Of a stretch of 64,000 nt of DNA, positions 37,089 to 47,254 are shown one piece after another. The stretch spans positions 8,308,001-8,372,000 of the forward strand of contig NC_134678.1 of assembly GCF_024713945.1 (NCBI RefSeq), read 5' to 3'. Below the pieces are notes generated by a model, which searched no databases, had not been told where the DNA came from, and worked only from the letters and a program-made list of their open reading frames with translations. Position numbers and translations under genes: made by a program. Each line of letters starts with the position of its first letter. Position 1 is the stretch's first letter. Source of the DNA: Dermatophagoides farinae (lineage: Eukaryota; Arthropoda; Arachnida; Sarcoptiformes; Pyroglyphidae).

Positions 37089-39938
37089 TCATCTATGAAT
37101 ACCACCTCTCAGCTGGTTGGCCAACATTGCCAGCTGTTCATAGAGAACCGCCTCCATTCGTGTGTGCTCTTCGGGGGACATACACATGCTTTTTGCGGTA
37201 GCATAGTCACGTCGTAAAAAGGCCGCTAATGGGCACTCAAAACGTAGATGACGGACACTCTGCTCTTGATGACCGCATTGACAGCTTGCATCTGAGGCAA
37301 AACCAAATTCCTTCAGATATTGGCCGAACTGCCCGTGACCAGTGAGCCCCTGCGTAAGCCAAAAGCTTATATATGGACTAAATTTTCTCACCTGGTCAAC
37401 TGTCTGGAACAATGACTTGACGGTCCGGCCGAATTTGTCGTTCAGATATTCTTGGTTCCATGCCGCCAACATTATTTTCCTCTGGTCCTTTTTCACGTAT
37501 GTCATTGGAATTTTCCTGTAGCTGAACTCCAAGTTGCTGGTGGATGTTCGTTTGGCGATTTTCTTCGTCTTGATCATTTGTTGATCTCCATTGTCAATTT
37601 TAAGCCATGCGATGGTGATATTTGCTGTCAGCCTGTTGACAATTTCTCTGGCCAGGTTCGATATCTTTTTGCTTCTCCTCTTCAGATGTTTGATGGCACC
37701 GATGTTGTTGCTGGTAACTGTTATTGGGGTTTCTGCAAAGCAGTTCTCTTGTCCCCAGGTGATGGCTTGTAGCACAATAAAGTGGTCGGCTTGTAGCATT
37801 GAGCAATATGGCGGAAGCCTGAACCTCTGCACATCGACCATACACATGTCTCTCATCACCGTGAAGCAGCAACCAATACCACTATTCTTTTTGATGATCT
37901 TGGTGAAGATATGAAACCTCGATCGAACCAGTGGTTGGCCAGCAAATATGTTCAACGATTCCACGCTTTTTACTTCAATATCTTCGACAACATCGGTAGC
38001 AACGAATTGACCATCATACGGATAATTTCTTCCAATCTTGGCCAGGGTGACATTCGCTAGGCATTTCATCTGAAGATGCAGTGGTGGTGTGTCGGCAATG
38101 GCGGTGGTGGCAATGAAGGATGCGGTTCGGTACGATTTCGTTATCAAATGGGCCCAAGGCCTCTGGAATCTTCTCAACTCTTTTTCAATATATTTAAAGA
38201 TTATGGCATGACTCCATGCACTGACAGCATACGTCAAGGTTGGTACCAAAATCGTGTCATATAACATTTTTACTATTTTTGGTGCGAGGCCATATCTTGA
38301 TCGTGCCATCCCAACCACCTGTTTGAAGATTCGCACTGATTTTTCCATGGCATACCGGAGATGGGGACGAAAATCCAACTTTCGATCGATAATCACTCCT
38401 AAAATCTTCATTTGATCTACTGGTGGAATTACGTTACCGTTGACCATGATCTGGGGCAAAACCGGTGGCCTTATCTTCCTTGTTATCAGGCTAATTGACG
38501 TCTTTTCGGACGCCAGCGATAGTTTACTGCCAGAGCACCAGCTGCCGATTTTTTCAATCAAACCGGTGATATCTGTTGCCAGTGTGTCCAGCGATTTGTG
38601 CCAAACAACTGCCGTTACATCATCCGCAAAAGCTTGGATGTGTATATTTGGATTAAATTTCGTCTGCAACAGTTGGTCGATGATAATGTTCCAGAACAAC
38701 GGACCCATGACAGATCCTTGAACGGTGCCTCTGTTTGTGGCTTTGCTTCTGGTTACGCCGCCAAAACTGGTGATCACATGCCTGTCATTTATGTAGCTGC
38801 CAATAATCTTGACGATATACCCCGGGATGCCTATTTCAATCATACGCTTCATCAGACCGGGCAACCAGGCATGATTAAAAGCCCCCTTGATGTCGAGGGA
38901 TACCAATGCCACATGTTGTTTCATTTGGAGCCTCTCTTCGATAACACTTCGGATCTTGAATAATGCATGTTCAGTGGACTTATTCCTACGGAAGCCAAAT
39001 TGATTGATCGATAATGGATTGTTGTTGCACATGAACGAATAAATCCTTGTCGCGATGATACTCTCCAGTGTCTTGGCCAGGATAGAAATCAAACCAATCG
39101 GCCTGAAGCTGCTGGCGGTATCGTAGTTGCTCCGTCCTGGTTTTGGTAATATTTTTACAATCGATAATTTCCACAGGTACGGGAAATAAGCCAAACGCAG
39201 ACAGGCATTCATCGTTGCGACGATAATGGCCGGCATATAAGCAACGACCTTTTTACATATGATTGGTGACAAATGATCGAAACCAGGCGCTTTTTCGTTG
39301 CCAACTTTGCTCACGACGTTCAGTAATTCGTACGTTGTTATGGCAATAAAATTATTAGACTCACCGCTGTCTGCCATCCATTGATCGACAAAATTGCGTG
39401 TCGCTTGTTGCTCCACGGTGTCATCAGCAATATCATCATCCGGAAACAGCTGTTTCAGCAGTTCATCAACCGTATTAACGGGATCACCATGATTGGCCAT
39501 TGTTCTTGCCGGTAGGATGTTGTGATGTTTCAGCAATCTGCATACTCGGTTATAATGTTGGTCATCGTTATCGCCACCGATTTGTTTTTGAAGATGATCC
39601 TCTTTCAACTGAGCAACACGACCTCTGTAATCAGCTCGCAGTCGGTTGTATTCAGTAATCAAGGTTGCCATTCGATGTCGATCCATTGTTCGTCTGATTT
39701 TTCGATACATTGATTTTTGCTCTTTGGCCAGTCTCCTTAACTCGACGTCATTTTGCCAGGGCAGCTTCCGTTTACGATTGACGTTATACAGACTCATATG
39801 CTTGTCGCACGCTGCTTTTATGCTGGTGGTGATGCAGCAGATAACGTAATCTAAATCGTTTTTGTTGTTGATGGCATTGATCGTCTCTACGTTAAGGTTG
39901 TGATCGTCGATATTACCCTCTAATGTGGCTGCCCAACC
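37089..39938 (-). CDS. ORF2 of element E: reverse transcriptase, 5'-truncated
   Basis: The frame is open from the stop at 37,089 to the truncation at about 39,938; the first ATG is at 39,797, but the coding homology (GWAATLEGNIDDHN…) continues to the break, so the ATG is not the real start. The endonuclease is missing. RT blocks are intact: LPKPGRSNYDTASSFRPIGLIS, LVSLDIKGAFNHAW, NRGTVQGSVMGPLFWN, QAFADDVTAVV and MKILGVIIDRKLDFRPHL. An RNase H-like region lacking its acids follows (GIGCCFTV…QADHFIV…TSNNIGAI), then the terminal zinc motif CQCGHQEQSVRHLRFEC. It copies the element's RNA onto target DNA. R1-like clade by motif order and zinc ending. No stop codons interrupt it, so it is young. 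Confidence 0.9.
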   Translation of the reverse strand, partial: GWAATLEGNIDDHNLNVETINAINNKNDLDYVICCITTSIKAACDKHMSLYNVNRKRKLPWQNDVELRRLAKEQKSMYRKIRRTMDRHRMATLITEYNRLRADYRGRVAQLKEDHLQKQIGGDNDDQHYNRVCRLLKHHNILPARTMANHGDPVNTVDELLKQLFPDDDIADDTVEQQATRNFVDQWMADSGESNNFIAITTYELLNVVSKVGNEKAPGFDHLSPIICKKVVAYMPAIIVATMNACLRLAYFPYLWKLSIVKILPKPGRSNYDTASSFRPIGLISILAKTLESIIATRIYSFMCNNNPLSINQFGFRRNKSTEHALFKIRSVIEERLQMKQHVALVSLDIKGAFNHAWLPGLMKRMIEIGIPGYIVKIIGSYINDRHVITSFGGVTRSKATNRGTVQGSVMGPLFWNIIIDQLLQTKFNPNIHIQAFADDVTAVVWHKSLDTLATDITGLIEKIGSWCSGSKLSLASEKTSISLITRKIRPPVLPQIMVNGNVIPPVDQMKILGVIIDRKLDFRPHLRYAMEKSVRIFKQVVGMARSRYGLAPKIVKMLYDTILVPTLTYAVSAWSHAIIFKYIEKELRRFQRPWAHLITKSYRTASFIATTAIADTPPLHLQMKCLANVTLAKIGRNYPYDGQFVATDVVEDIEVKSVESLNIFAGQPLVRSRFHIFTKIIKKNSGIGCCFTVMRDMCMVDVQRFRLPPYCSMLQADHFIVLQAITWGQENCFAETPITVTSNNIGAIKHLKRRSKKISNLAREIVNRLTANITIAWLKIDNGDQQMIKTKKIAKRTSTSNLEFSYRKIPMTYVKKDQRKIMLAAWNQEYLNDKFGRTVKSLFQTVDQVRKFSPYISFWLTQGLTGHGQFGQYLKEFGFASDASCQCGHQEQSVRHLRFECPLAAFLRRDYATAKSMCMSPEEHTRMEAVLYEQLAMLANQLRGGIHR

Positions 39939-39950
39939 CTTTACTTTATT

Positions 39951-39968
39951 TGCCGGACATGGCCAGCA
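39951..39968 (-). other. 3'-terminal RNA hairpin, element F
   Basis: Sense UGC-U-GG…CC-G-GCA: outer pairs U-A, G-C, C-G differ from all other families, the U-G is kept, and the innermost pair is lost (C/U). Confidence 0.72.
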
Positions 39969-40336
39969 TGAATAATATCATAATAATAATAAAAAAAAAT
40001 ACAAAGAAAATGATAATAAAACAATCAAAATTTGGAAAAAAAAAACAAAAAGAAAAATACAAATGATAAATTAAAATGTGTTCGATGTTGATATGTGTAT
40101 TTGTTGGATTATGTGTATTGCGTGTATTCATTGAAACAGTATGATAATTGGTGGTGGTCGAATTTGGTAAGATCATATTTTTTTTTGTCTCCCATAGGCG
40201 ACAGTGCTGCCATCTGGTTGTTTGAAAAACGATTAATTCCTTGCCACTTGTTTTTGTTCATGATGTTGGATTTCAAGGAATGGTGGCCAGATACAAATAC
40301 GGTAGATGGCGATGACTGCAACTCAAAAATCAGCGA

Positions 40337-40625
40337 CCAATGATGAATACCACAAACGAATATGATTTCGGCCAGTGATGATGATGATTACGGCCAGAAA
40401 TGATAACGATGGAGCCAAGAATGAGAGAGCCAGGTGGATGGAATGATGAAAGAGCCAATGATGAGCGATCCGACTGGTGGATCGTATAGCCAATGATGAG
40501 GGGATGGGAAGTGGGATAATGAATGATGATATATTTGATGATATGGTTCGAGACCATGTAAGCACAATTTTTATCAAAAAAATCACTGAAATTTTCAATC
40601 ACCATGCACGAAGAAAATTTCGATT
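40337..40625 (-). repeat. 3' UTR copy of the 289-bp non-terminal repeat of element F
   Basis: Aligned without gaps to 46,930-47,218: three mismatches in the first about 25 bp, then identical to the last base as read. It lies about 700 bp from the element's 3' end and about 1 kb past the ORF2 stop. Confidence 0.93.
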
Positions 40626-41614
40626 CACAACTGAGCAAATGATTTCTTTGTTTATATATGCTGGCATTGATCACAGAAAATATTTCGATGGCCAGTCATA
40701 AGCATGGTACAAATGATAGTTGTGATGATGATGATGATCAATTTCTTGATGATTCAATGGTAAATTAATCGAACAAAAACAAAATTTTTCTTGTGTTGAG
40801 CAGCGCGTTCGATGAAAAGCACACATAAAGTGGTAGCACGCTGTTTTCAGGGAAGCACACAAGAAGGCTCGAAACTATGTTAACTCAAATAGTTAATTTG
40901 TGTATCTTTTGGTGAGCAAATCAATAAGCTGGACTGCAGCCTTTTCATGTAGATGTGTGTTCATGATTGCTCACTTGAACGAGCCACAATATGTTCATAT
41001 ATGATGTGTACAATATTGTTGATGTTTACATTCGAGCAATATGTTGATCATCATCATTTGAATTATTTTCAACTGGTTATTCCAGCGTATTCTTAAAACA
41101 GATAAGTATCACAGCCAATTTGATCAATTTGTTAATTTTTTCTTTTTCTTTTCCCAAAATATCACTGGTCCATCCGAATGTTGATTGTGGCTTCAATTAT
41201 GGCATCATAACAATAATTCATGTTGGCTATCATCAGAATTTCGTGACAGTACCGTTATCTGGATGGCACTATGATCAATCGTAATGATGATTATGATGAC
41301 TTTGAATAAATAAATAACAATTTGATAATCCTACATGTGTGCAATTCTTGTGTAGATGTATCCTATGTGTGTGTGTAATGTTGGATTATGTGTTGTGTTC
41401 TGTGTGTGGTGACAATGATAATAAATACAATTTGTTAATCCTAAGTCTGTAATTGTGTTGTGTCCGATGTAAGGTGAAGAATAAAAGTGTAACAGTAAAT
41501 AAAAAAAAGAAGAAAAAAAACAAATGATTAAAAGAATGTTGATGAAAATCACTTAAATTAATTGATGAATAATTGATGAATAAAAATCACTGAATCGAAA
41601 CATTCTTCGGCTGA

Positions 41615-44600
41615 TCAATGATTACTATTTTGATGAATTGAATTATGTAATCGATCAGCAAGCATGGCAATTTGTTCATATAGTATAACTTCCATTTTAA
41701 TTTTTTCGTCGATGGTGATACATGTTGATAATGCTACGATATAATCATGACGTAGACGATATGTTAGCGGGCAATCATTTCGTAAATGGTAGACGGATTG
41801 CAATTCGTATCCACATTGGCAAGATTGATCATTTGAAAATCCGAATCGATACAGGAACTGACCAAACTGGCCGTGTCCAGTTAAGCTTTGTGACAGCCAG
41901 AAGGATGCATATTTTGCAAAAATTCGTGCGTTGTTTAGATGAGGGCATAATGTTTTGATTGTTGTACCGGCAGAATCATTTTCATAGTATGACGACCAAT
42001 TGTTGAGCATAATAATTTTTTCTTGTCTTTTCACAAATTTCATTGGGCCATGTTGATATGATAATTGATGATAATGGTTGTTGGCCGTTGTTGCTGCTTT
42101 CTTTCTACTTTGTCGTTGGAATCGGTCACTTTTATCAATTTTGCGCCAGCAGATGATTATGTTTTCACTTGTTGATTCAATAATAGATTTGGCAATTTCC
42201 GATTTTTTCTTGTTGTTTTTCTTGATAATATGCATTATTGCCCCAATATTGTTGCTTATGATGGTGATTGCCGATGAGTGATAATTGTTCTCGATGATCC
42301 AATTGATTGCCATATAAATGATATACAAATCGGCCTGTAGAATTGAACAAAATGTTGGAAATCGGTGTGTTGCCGAATAAATCACTTGACCATCAAAAAT
42401 AACCAGGAAAGCCGAACCGATACCATTACTTCGTCGAATTGATTTCGTAAAAACTTGCCTGCTAGTAGTGACAGAGGGCTCACGAATGATTACATTTGGC
42501 AGCTGGAGAAATTCGTTAATATTTACGCAACATTTGTCAAGAATAATTTCATTGTCGTCATGTCGGTATTTTCCAGTGATTCTTGCCAAAGTTACATTTG
42601 CCACGTATTCAATATGTAATTCCAACGGCGGAGTATTGGTGATGGCCGATAAAGCGACAAATGATGCTGTTGAATACGATTTTGCGATTAATTGGATCAT
42701 CGGTTTCAACGTTCGACGTAATTCACGTTTCATGTATTGAAATTGTGTGATTCTTTTCCATACGTGGCAGCCATACGTGATTGTAGGCAAAAATACACAA
42801 TTCAGTAGTAAGTGCGCCGTTCGTGGTGTAAGGCCATAAACTTTTTTAACAATAAACATGATCTTCTTAAAAACACGAGCAGCTTTATCCAATGTTTTAT
42901 AAATATGCGGCCGGTAATCCAATTTTCTATCGTATGTTATGCCGAGAATTTTGACTTCATCCACCGGTTCAATGGTTAAATTATTCATGGTAACGACCGG
43001 ATAGGTCGGAGCACGGACACGTTTCGACAAATACATTAATTTCGTCTTGGATTCGGAAAACGTTAATTTCATATTTTGGCCCCAATGATAGGCACTTTTC
43101 ATTACGTCATTTATAATTATGTTAAAATAATTTTTCGAATCACATGAAACGATCATCGTTATATCGTCTGCGAAAGCTTGTGTGTGTACGTATTTGCCAA
43201 AATTGATTCGTAGAAATTGGTCAATAATTATGTTCCATAAGAGCGGCCCTAAAACTGATCCCTGCACGGTTCCACGATTCGTCTTTTTTGCCGCCGTTAT
43301 GCCACCGAATGTTGTCAATATATGTCGATCGTCCAGATAATCACGTAGAAGAAAGATCAAATACATGGGAACTTTCAGCAAAACCAGCCTTTTAATTAAA
43401 GCCGGGTGCCAGGCGTGATCGAAAGCGCCACGAATATCCAATGAGATTAGCGCCGTGTTTCCATTTTGTCGCATCGATTGTTCCAATGTATTATGGATTT
43501 CATATGTCGCATGATCCGTGGATTTGCCTGCCATAAATCCATATTGATGCTCGGAAATCAATCTGTTGGCCACTAAGTATCCACGCAAACGTCGTTCGAT
43601 TATTCGTTCCAGTGTGCGGGATAATACCGATATGAGACCAATGGGTCGATAACTATTTGGCACGGTATAGTCATCTTTTAGTGGCTTAGGCAAAATTCTG
43701 ATTACCGAGATTTTCCATAGATAGGGTACGTGTTTCAATTGAAGACACTGGTTATAAATGGCCACAGCTATATCAGGAAAATTCGCCACAAATTGTTTGC
43801 AAATGATCGGTGCTAATCCATCAAAACCCGGCGATGTATTATTGTTGAATTTATTTATTGCGTTGATCAGTTCATGACAAGTAACAGGGTGGAACGGCAT
43901 GTCATCATTGTGATGGATATTTACCCAGTTATTCACCTGGTCACGGATGTACATTTGTTGTTGTGTATCATCATCACTATTATCATCTGGAAATAAATAA
44001 TCAAGCAACATTTTTACGGTGCTGGTAGGATCAGGCTGGTTGGCCAATGTTCTCGCTGGCATTGTGTCGTGATGTTTGAGAAAATTGCACACATTATAAT
44101 AGTTGTCGATATCATTTTCACTTTTAAAACGTTTTTCAAGATGATCGTCTTTTAATTTTTGTAAATGTTCACGATATTGTTTACGTGTGGATTGATATTG
44201 TTCAATTAGAATGTTACGTTGATTTTCATTATAGCATCTCCTAAAGCGGCGATACAACGACTTTTGTGTTTGTAATAATTCACGGGTATGGCGATCATTA
44301 TGCCACGGATTCCGTTTTGTTCGTCGATTGTTGTATCGCCGCATAGTTTTTTCACATGCCTGTTGAATAGTGTTGGTGATGAGTGACACACAGTAATCAA
44401 GGTCGAATTTACTATTGATTTCGTTGATATAGTCACATGTTATATTGTTATTGTTGAATGAATCGTTGATAAAGGTTGACCATTGTTCCCAGTTGATGTT
44501 ATTTGTGTTCCATTTGATTGTTGTTGTTACTTCTGGTGTAGTGGGAACAGAAAAATTGACGTCATATGTTATTATGCGATGGTCACTGATTTCTAAACTT

Positions 44601-45193
44601 TCAATAACATTCCAATTGTGCACTTTTGTTGATAATGATGATGATGTCATGGTTAAGTCGATGTGTGATGTTAAATGCCGATTACGGCGGAATGTGTTAA
44701 ATGTGGGTGTGGCACAATTATTGATGACGACAAGATTGTTTTGAATTATGGTTGCGAGCAGAAGATCACCACGCATATCGTTAAAATTTGAATACCAAAA
44801 TCTATTTGATGAATTAAAGTCGCCGGCTATTAAAATGTTTGCCTGGTGAAATGATGTCATAAGATGATCGATGCAATGTAATGTATCACTAATATCATAA
44901 TTCGGGTTTGCATATACAGATGAAATGATGAGATCACCAATTTGGCATACAATAAAATCATTTGTTGAAAATTCACTTAAAATCATTGGACTAATCCTTT
45001 TGTTTAAAATACACACACATGTTCTGACGATCGAATCTGTGTTTTTATGATGAAAAATTGGCACAATTGATGATGGAAAATTTGGCAATCGTTTTTTAAT
45101 TGGCGGCTCACTGACAATCATAATGTCAACATGATGTTCGTTACAGTAATCGATGAAACTTGTTAATGATGATGGTGACTTGTGTGTGTTCAA
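41615..45193 (-). CDS. ORF2 of element F: APE endonuclease and reverse transcriptase
   Basis: About 1,192 codons, intact. The endonuclease opens with FAQLNTHKS (the conserved Asn), then VSEPP, IAGDFNSSNRFWYS, HIDLTM and SDHRIITYD. RT blocks include LPKPLKDDYTVPNSYRPIGLIS, LISLDIRGAFDHAW, GTVQGSVLGPLLWN and FADD (about residue 675). An RNase H-like fold (about 930-1,060) has no catalytic acids. The C-terminus has CQCGYELQSVYHLRNDC. The codon at 45,193 is TTG, and no ATG precedes the endonuclease core in this frame; the frame is open back into the end of ORF1, so translation probably starts by reinitiation or frameshift near the ORF1 stop at 45,237. It acts at the chromosome end, nicking or priming and copying the element RNA. 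Confidence 0.92.
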   Translation of the reverse strand: MNTHKSPSSLTSFIDYCNEHHVDIMIVSEPPIKKRLPNFPSSIVPIFHHKNTDSIVRTCVCILNKRISPMILSEFSTNDFIVCQIGDLIISSVYANPNYDISDTLHCIDHLMTSFHQANILIAGDFNSSNRFWYSNFNDMRGDLLLATIIQNNLVVINNCATPTFNTFRRNRHLTSHIDLTMTSSSLSTKVHNWNVIESLEISDHRIITYDVNFSVPTTPEVTTTIKWNTNNINWEQWSTFINDSFNNNNITCDYINEINSKFDLDYCVSLITNTIQQACEKTMRRYNNRRTKRNPWHNDRHTRELLQTQKSLYRRFRRCYNENQRNILIEQYQSTRKQYREHLQKLKDDHLEKRFKSENDIDNYYNVCNFLKHHDTMPARTLANQPDPTSTVKMLLDYLFPDDNSDDDTQQQMYIRDQVNNWVNIHHNDDMPFHPVTCHELINAINKFNNNTSPGFDGLAPIICKQFVANFPDIAVAIYNQCLQLKHVPYLWKISVIRILPKPLKDDYTVPNSYRPIGLISVLSRTLERIIERRLRGYLVANRLISEHQYGFMAGKSTDHATYEIHNTLEQSMRQNGNTALISLDIRGAFDHAWHPALIKRLVLLKVPMYLIFLLRDYLDDRHILTTFGGITAAKKTNRGTVQGSVLGPLLWNIIIDQFLRINFGKYVHTQAFADDITMIVSCDSKNYFNIIINDVMKSAYHWGQNMKLTFSESKTKLMYLSKRVRAPTYPVVTMNNLTIEPVDEVKILGITYDRKLDYRPHIYKTLDKAARVFKKIMFIVKKVYGLTPRTAHLLLNCVFLPTITYGCHVWKRITQFQYMKRELRRTLKPMIQLIAKSYSTASFVALSAITNTPPLELHIEYVANVTLARITGKYRHDDNEIILDKCCVNINEFLQLPNVIIREPSVTTSRQVFTKSIRRSNGIGSAFLVIFDGQVIYSATHRFPTFCSILQADLYIIYMAINWIIENNYHSSAITIISNNIGAIMHIIKKNNKKKSEIAKSIIESTSENIIICWRKIDKSDRFQRQSRKKAATTANNHYHQLSYQHGPMKFVKRQEKIIMLNNWSSYYENDSAGTTIKTLCPHLNNARIFAKYASFWLSQSLTGHGQFGQFLYRFGFSNDQSCQCGYELQSVYHLRNDCPLTYRLRHDYIVALSTCITIDEKIKMEVILYEQIAMLADRLHNSIHQNSNH

Positions 45194-45236
45194 TTGGGCG
45201 AATTTAAGATGATCGATTTGGTGAACTTGGTGATTG

Positions 45237-46763
45237 TCAGTATTGAATTTTATTGATCACTCGAGATAGCAGGCGGATGTGGACTGGACATTCCCGGTTA
45301 ACGCTGTTGTGTGATGTGGCATTGGTGATGTTCGAGCGAATGCAATTTAAACAGATTGCTGGTGACGATTTTCTTGGGCACTGGTTGAAGCTGTGGAAAT
45401 CACCACAGTGGAGACACATTTGGTCGGGTACTTGACATTCACTGATTTTATGATTATATCCGTAGCATTTATAACATTGCATAACCGGTGTCATATCTTC
45501 AATATGTGTTGTTTGATAATCAATGATTATTTTGTTATGCATTTTGTCCACGATAATGTCACGTAATTTTGGATTGACACGGATGGCAAAATTTCGAAGG
45601 CCAGGTTTGCGATTTTGACGAGCATATACTGGTTCAATTTCTTGTTCAATTTTCAGATTATTTTTGTTGATGAATTCAGATATCAAATGATTGAATGGTT
45701 TGATCATGTTCGGCAATTGTTCTTTTTCGATGCGAGCAGGTGCTCCTTTAATAATCATCATCGGATATAATATTCGCGGTGTTTCATGAACAAGTTCAGG
45801 TGTGGCTGCAACTTTATCTTCGAATTTCTGTTGGCTTTCCGGACTGGTGAAATCAATAGCTACTTTTCCTTTAGATAATTTTCGTGATTCAACAATATTT
45901 ATGCCTTCATTGACTGGGACTATTTTTGTGGTTAACATTTGTTGCGTCGCTTCGGAATTTTCGTTGCCAGGAATTGATACAATAGTTCGATGAATCGGTG
46001 TTTTGTTTGCTGAATGTTGTTTAATGACCTCGCTAAATGTTTTCTGCAATTGCTGTTGTGGTGCTGGTCGTTGTGGTGTAGTTGTCGCCAAATTGATGTT
46101 ATTTTGGACGAGCGCAGTTAATTTGTTGATTGCCAATTTCATTTCATTCATTTCCTCACGAATATTCGAGCCAGTTACGTCATTATCCATATTGCCAATG
46201 TCCATTATTTCGTCATCATCTTGATCGAGGACAGCACTTTTACGTTTGGTTGCAGTCATCAATCGTTTTCGTAATAATACAATTTCGCTGTACATGCTAT
46301 CAGCAATGGAAAGCGCTATCAACGTATCACGTTTGATTTCCCGTGTGATGTTGCCGGACAAGCCACCGACCGCTACATGAACACTTTTTATAAATTTGGC
46401 ATCGGCATCAGTAGTATATCTCGGTCGATCCAAATAATTCGTTAATGAATTGGTGACAGAAGGAGAATCGACAGTATTACGAGGTGTTCGTTTTGGCCGT
46501 GTTGATCGTGAAGATGATGCCGATAGTGGTACTTCCTGTTGCGTTGTGGTATCGTTACTGGTGTCGTCCATTTCTTCTTCACAATCACTTATGATAACTA
46601 CAGGTTGCTCACTCGATGGATTTGATGTTGATGGGTTTGATGTTGATGGATTTGATGTTGATGGATTATCATTTGGATTAGGTTGTGAATCATGAGGTGG
46701 AGACAAAATGTTCTCAGTGATATTTGCCCTCAACATTTTCTTGGATTTGGTCACAGTTGCCAT
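45237..46763 (-). CDS. ORF1 (Gag-like) of element F
   Basis: 508 codons from the ATG at 46,763 (MATVTKSKKMLRANITEN); the frame is open a little upstream without ATG. The N-terminal third is acidic and Ser/Thr/Pro-rich with three NPSTS repeats. A conserved helical segment follows (GNITREIKRDTLIALSIADSMYSEIVLLRKRL), then the RRM-like R1-type core (TIVSIPGNENSEATQQMLTTKI…). It ends in three zinc knuckles: CYKCYGYNHKISEC, CLHCGDFHSFNQC and CLNCIRSN…HNSVNREC. Such proteins package LINE RNA and, in telomere-specific LINEs of silkworm and fly, deliver it to telomeres. It precedes ORF2 by 43 nt in another frame. Confidence 0.9.
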   Translation of the reverse strand: MATVTKSKKMLRANITENILSPPHDSQPNPNDNPSTSNPSTSNPSTSNPSSEQPVVIISDCEEEMDDTSNDTTTQQEVPLSASSSRSTRPKRTPRNTVDSPSVTNSLTNYLDRPRYTTDADAKFIKSVHVAVGGLSGNITREIKRDTLIALSIADSMYSEIVLLRKRLMTATKRKSAVLDQDDDEIMDIGNMDNDVTGSNIREEMNEMKLAINKLTALVQNNINLATTTPQRPAPQQQLQKTFSEVIKQHSANKTPIHRTIVSIPGNENSEATQQMLTTKIVPVNEGINIVESRKLSKGKVAIDFTSPESQQKFEDKVAATPELVHETPRILYPMMIIKGAPARIEKEQLPNMIKPFNHLISEFINKNNLKIEQEIEPVYARQNRKPGLRNFAIRVNPKLRDIIVDKMHNKIIIDYQTTHIEDMTPVMQCYKCYGYNHKISECQVPDQMCLHCGDFHSFNQCPRKSSPAICLNCIRSNITNATSHNSVNRECPVHIRLLSRVINKIQY

Positions 46764-46858
46764 TGGCAAACTGGCCACGAACACGACTTGATGCTACGAG
46801 ACAAACAGCAAATGATTAATGTGAATAATACAAAAATAAATGATACTGATTGATTTGT

Positions 46859-46930
46859 CAATGATTAAAGATACGCCAATGATAAAAAATACGCCAATGA
46901 TTAAAAATACGCCAATGATTAAAAATACGC
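46859..46930 (-). repeat. Four 18-bp tandem units in the 5' UTR of element F
   Basis: CAATGATTAAAAATACGC repeated four times with one or two changes per unit, ending where the 289-bp repeat starts. It lies about 95-165 nt upstream of the ORF1 ATG. Confidence 0.9.
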
Positions 46931-47218
46931 CAATGATGAAAGCCACAAGCGAATATGATTTCGGCCAGTGATGATGATGATTACGGCCAGAAATGATAAC
47001 GATGGAGCCAAGAATGAGAGAGCCAGGTGGATGGAATGATGAAAGAGCCAATGATGAGCGATCCGACTGGTGGATCGTATAGCCAATGATGAGGGGATGG
47101 GAAGTGGGATAATGAATGATGATATATTTGATGATATGGTTCGAGACCATGTAAGCACAATTTTTATCAAAAAAATCACTGAAATTTTCAATCACCATGC
47201 ACGAAGAAAATTTCGATT
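46930..47218 (-). repeat. 5' UTR copy of the 289-bp non-terminal repeat of element F
   Basis: Forms the extreme 5' end of the element and runs straight into TTAGG repeats at 47,217. Partner of 40,337-40,625 (constant offset 6,593). Confidence 0.93.
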
Positions 47219-47254
47219 AGGTTAGGTTAGGTTAGGTTGGTTAGGTTAGGTTAG
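47217..47254 (+). repeat. TTAGG repeats distal to element F
   Basis: Seven units with one TTGG variant, ending in TTAGG-GACG where fragment G begins. Confidence 0.92.

Larger units (their letters stand above)
34975..39938 (-). mobile_element. Telomeric LINE, element E (5'-truncated, about 5 kb)
   Basis: T(36) tail after TTAGG, hairpin at 35,044-35,059, a 2-kb 3' UTR rich in GT and TTGTTG repeats, then ORF2. The 3' UTR holds the paired GTTTACGGGAACCACCC-type motifs (36,397-36,413 and 36,608-36,624) and the post-ORF2 hairpin (36,965-36,999). The copy ends inside ORF2, between endonuclease and RT, at about 39,938, where element F begins without TTAGG. A second, nearly identical copy starts at 60,773. 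Confidence 0.88.
39939..47218 (-). mobile_element. Telomeric LINE, element F (apparently full length, 7.3 kb)
   Basis: Order on the minus strand: 5' UTR (47,218-46,764), ORF1, ORF2, 1.68-kb 3' UTR ending in a terminal hairpin at 39,951-39,968. Unlike its neighbours it has no long A-tail: the RNA end reads AATAAAGTAAA and abuts truncated element E directly. Its 5' end meets TTAGG repeats at 47,217. A 289-bp segment is present both at the extreme 5' end and in the 3' UTR (listed separately). Both ORFs are uninterrupted, so the copy may be active. Confidence 0.87.

Noticed and set aside
37452-38963. Plus-strand ORFs opposite ORF2 of element E (and repeated at 63,225-63,687)
   Set aside because: Antisense shadows of the RT gene; identical in E2 only because the elements are.
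40337-40674. Minus-strand ORFs (…SSFIIPLPIPSS…) shared with 46,919-47,191
   Set aside because: Shared because the 289-bp DNA repeat is shared; no coding signature.
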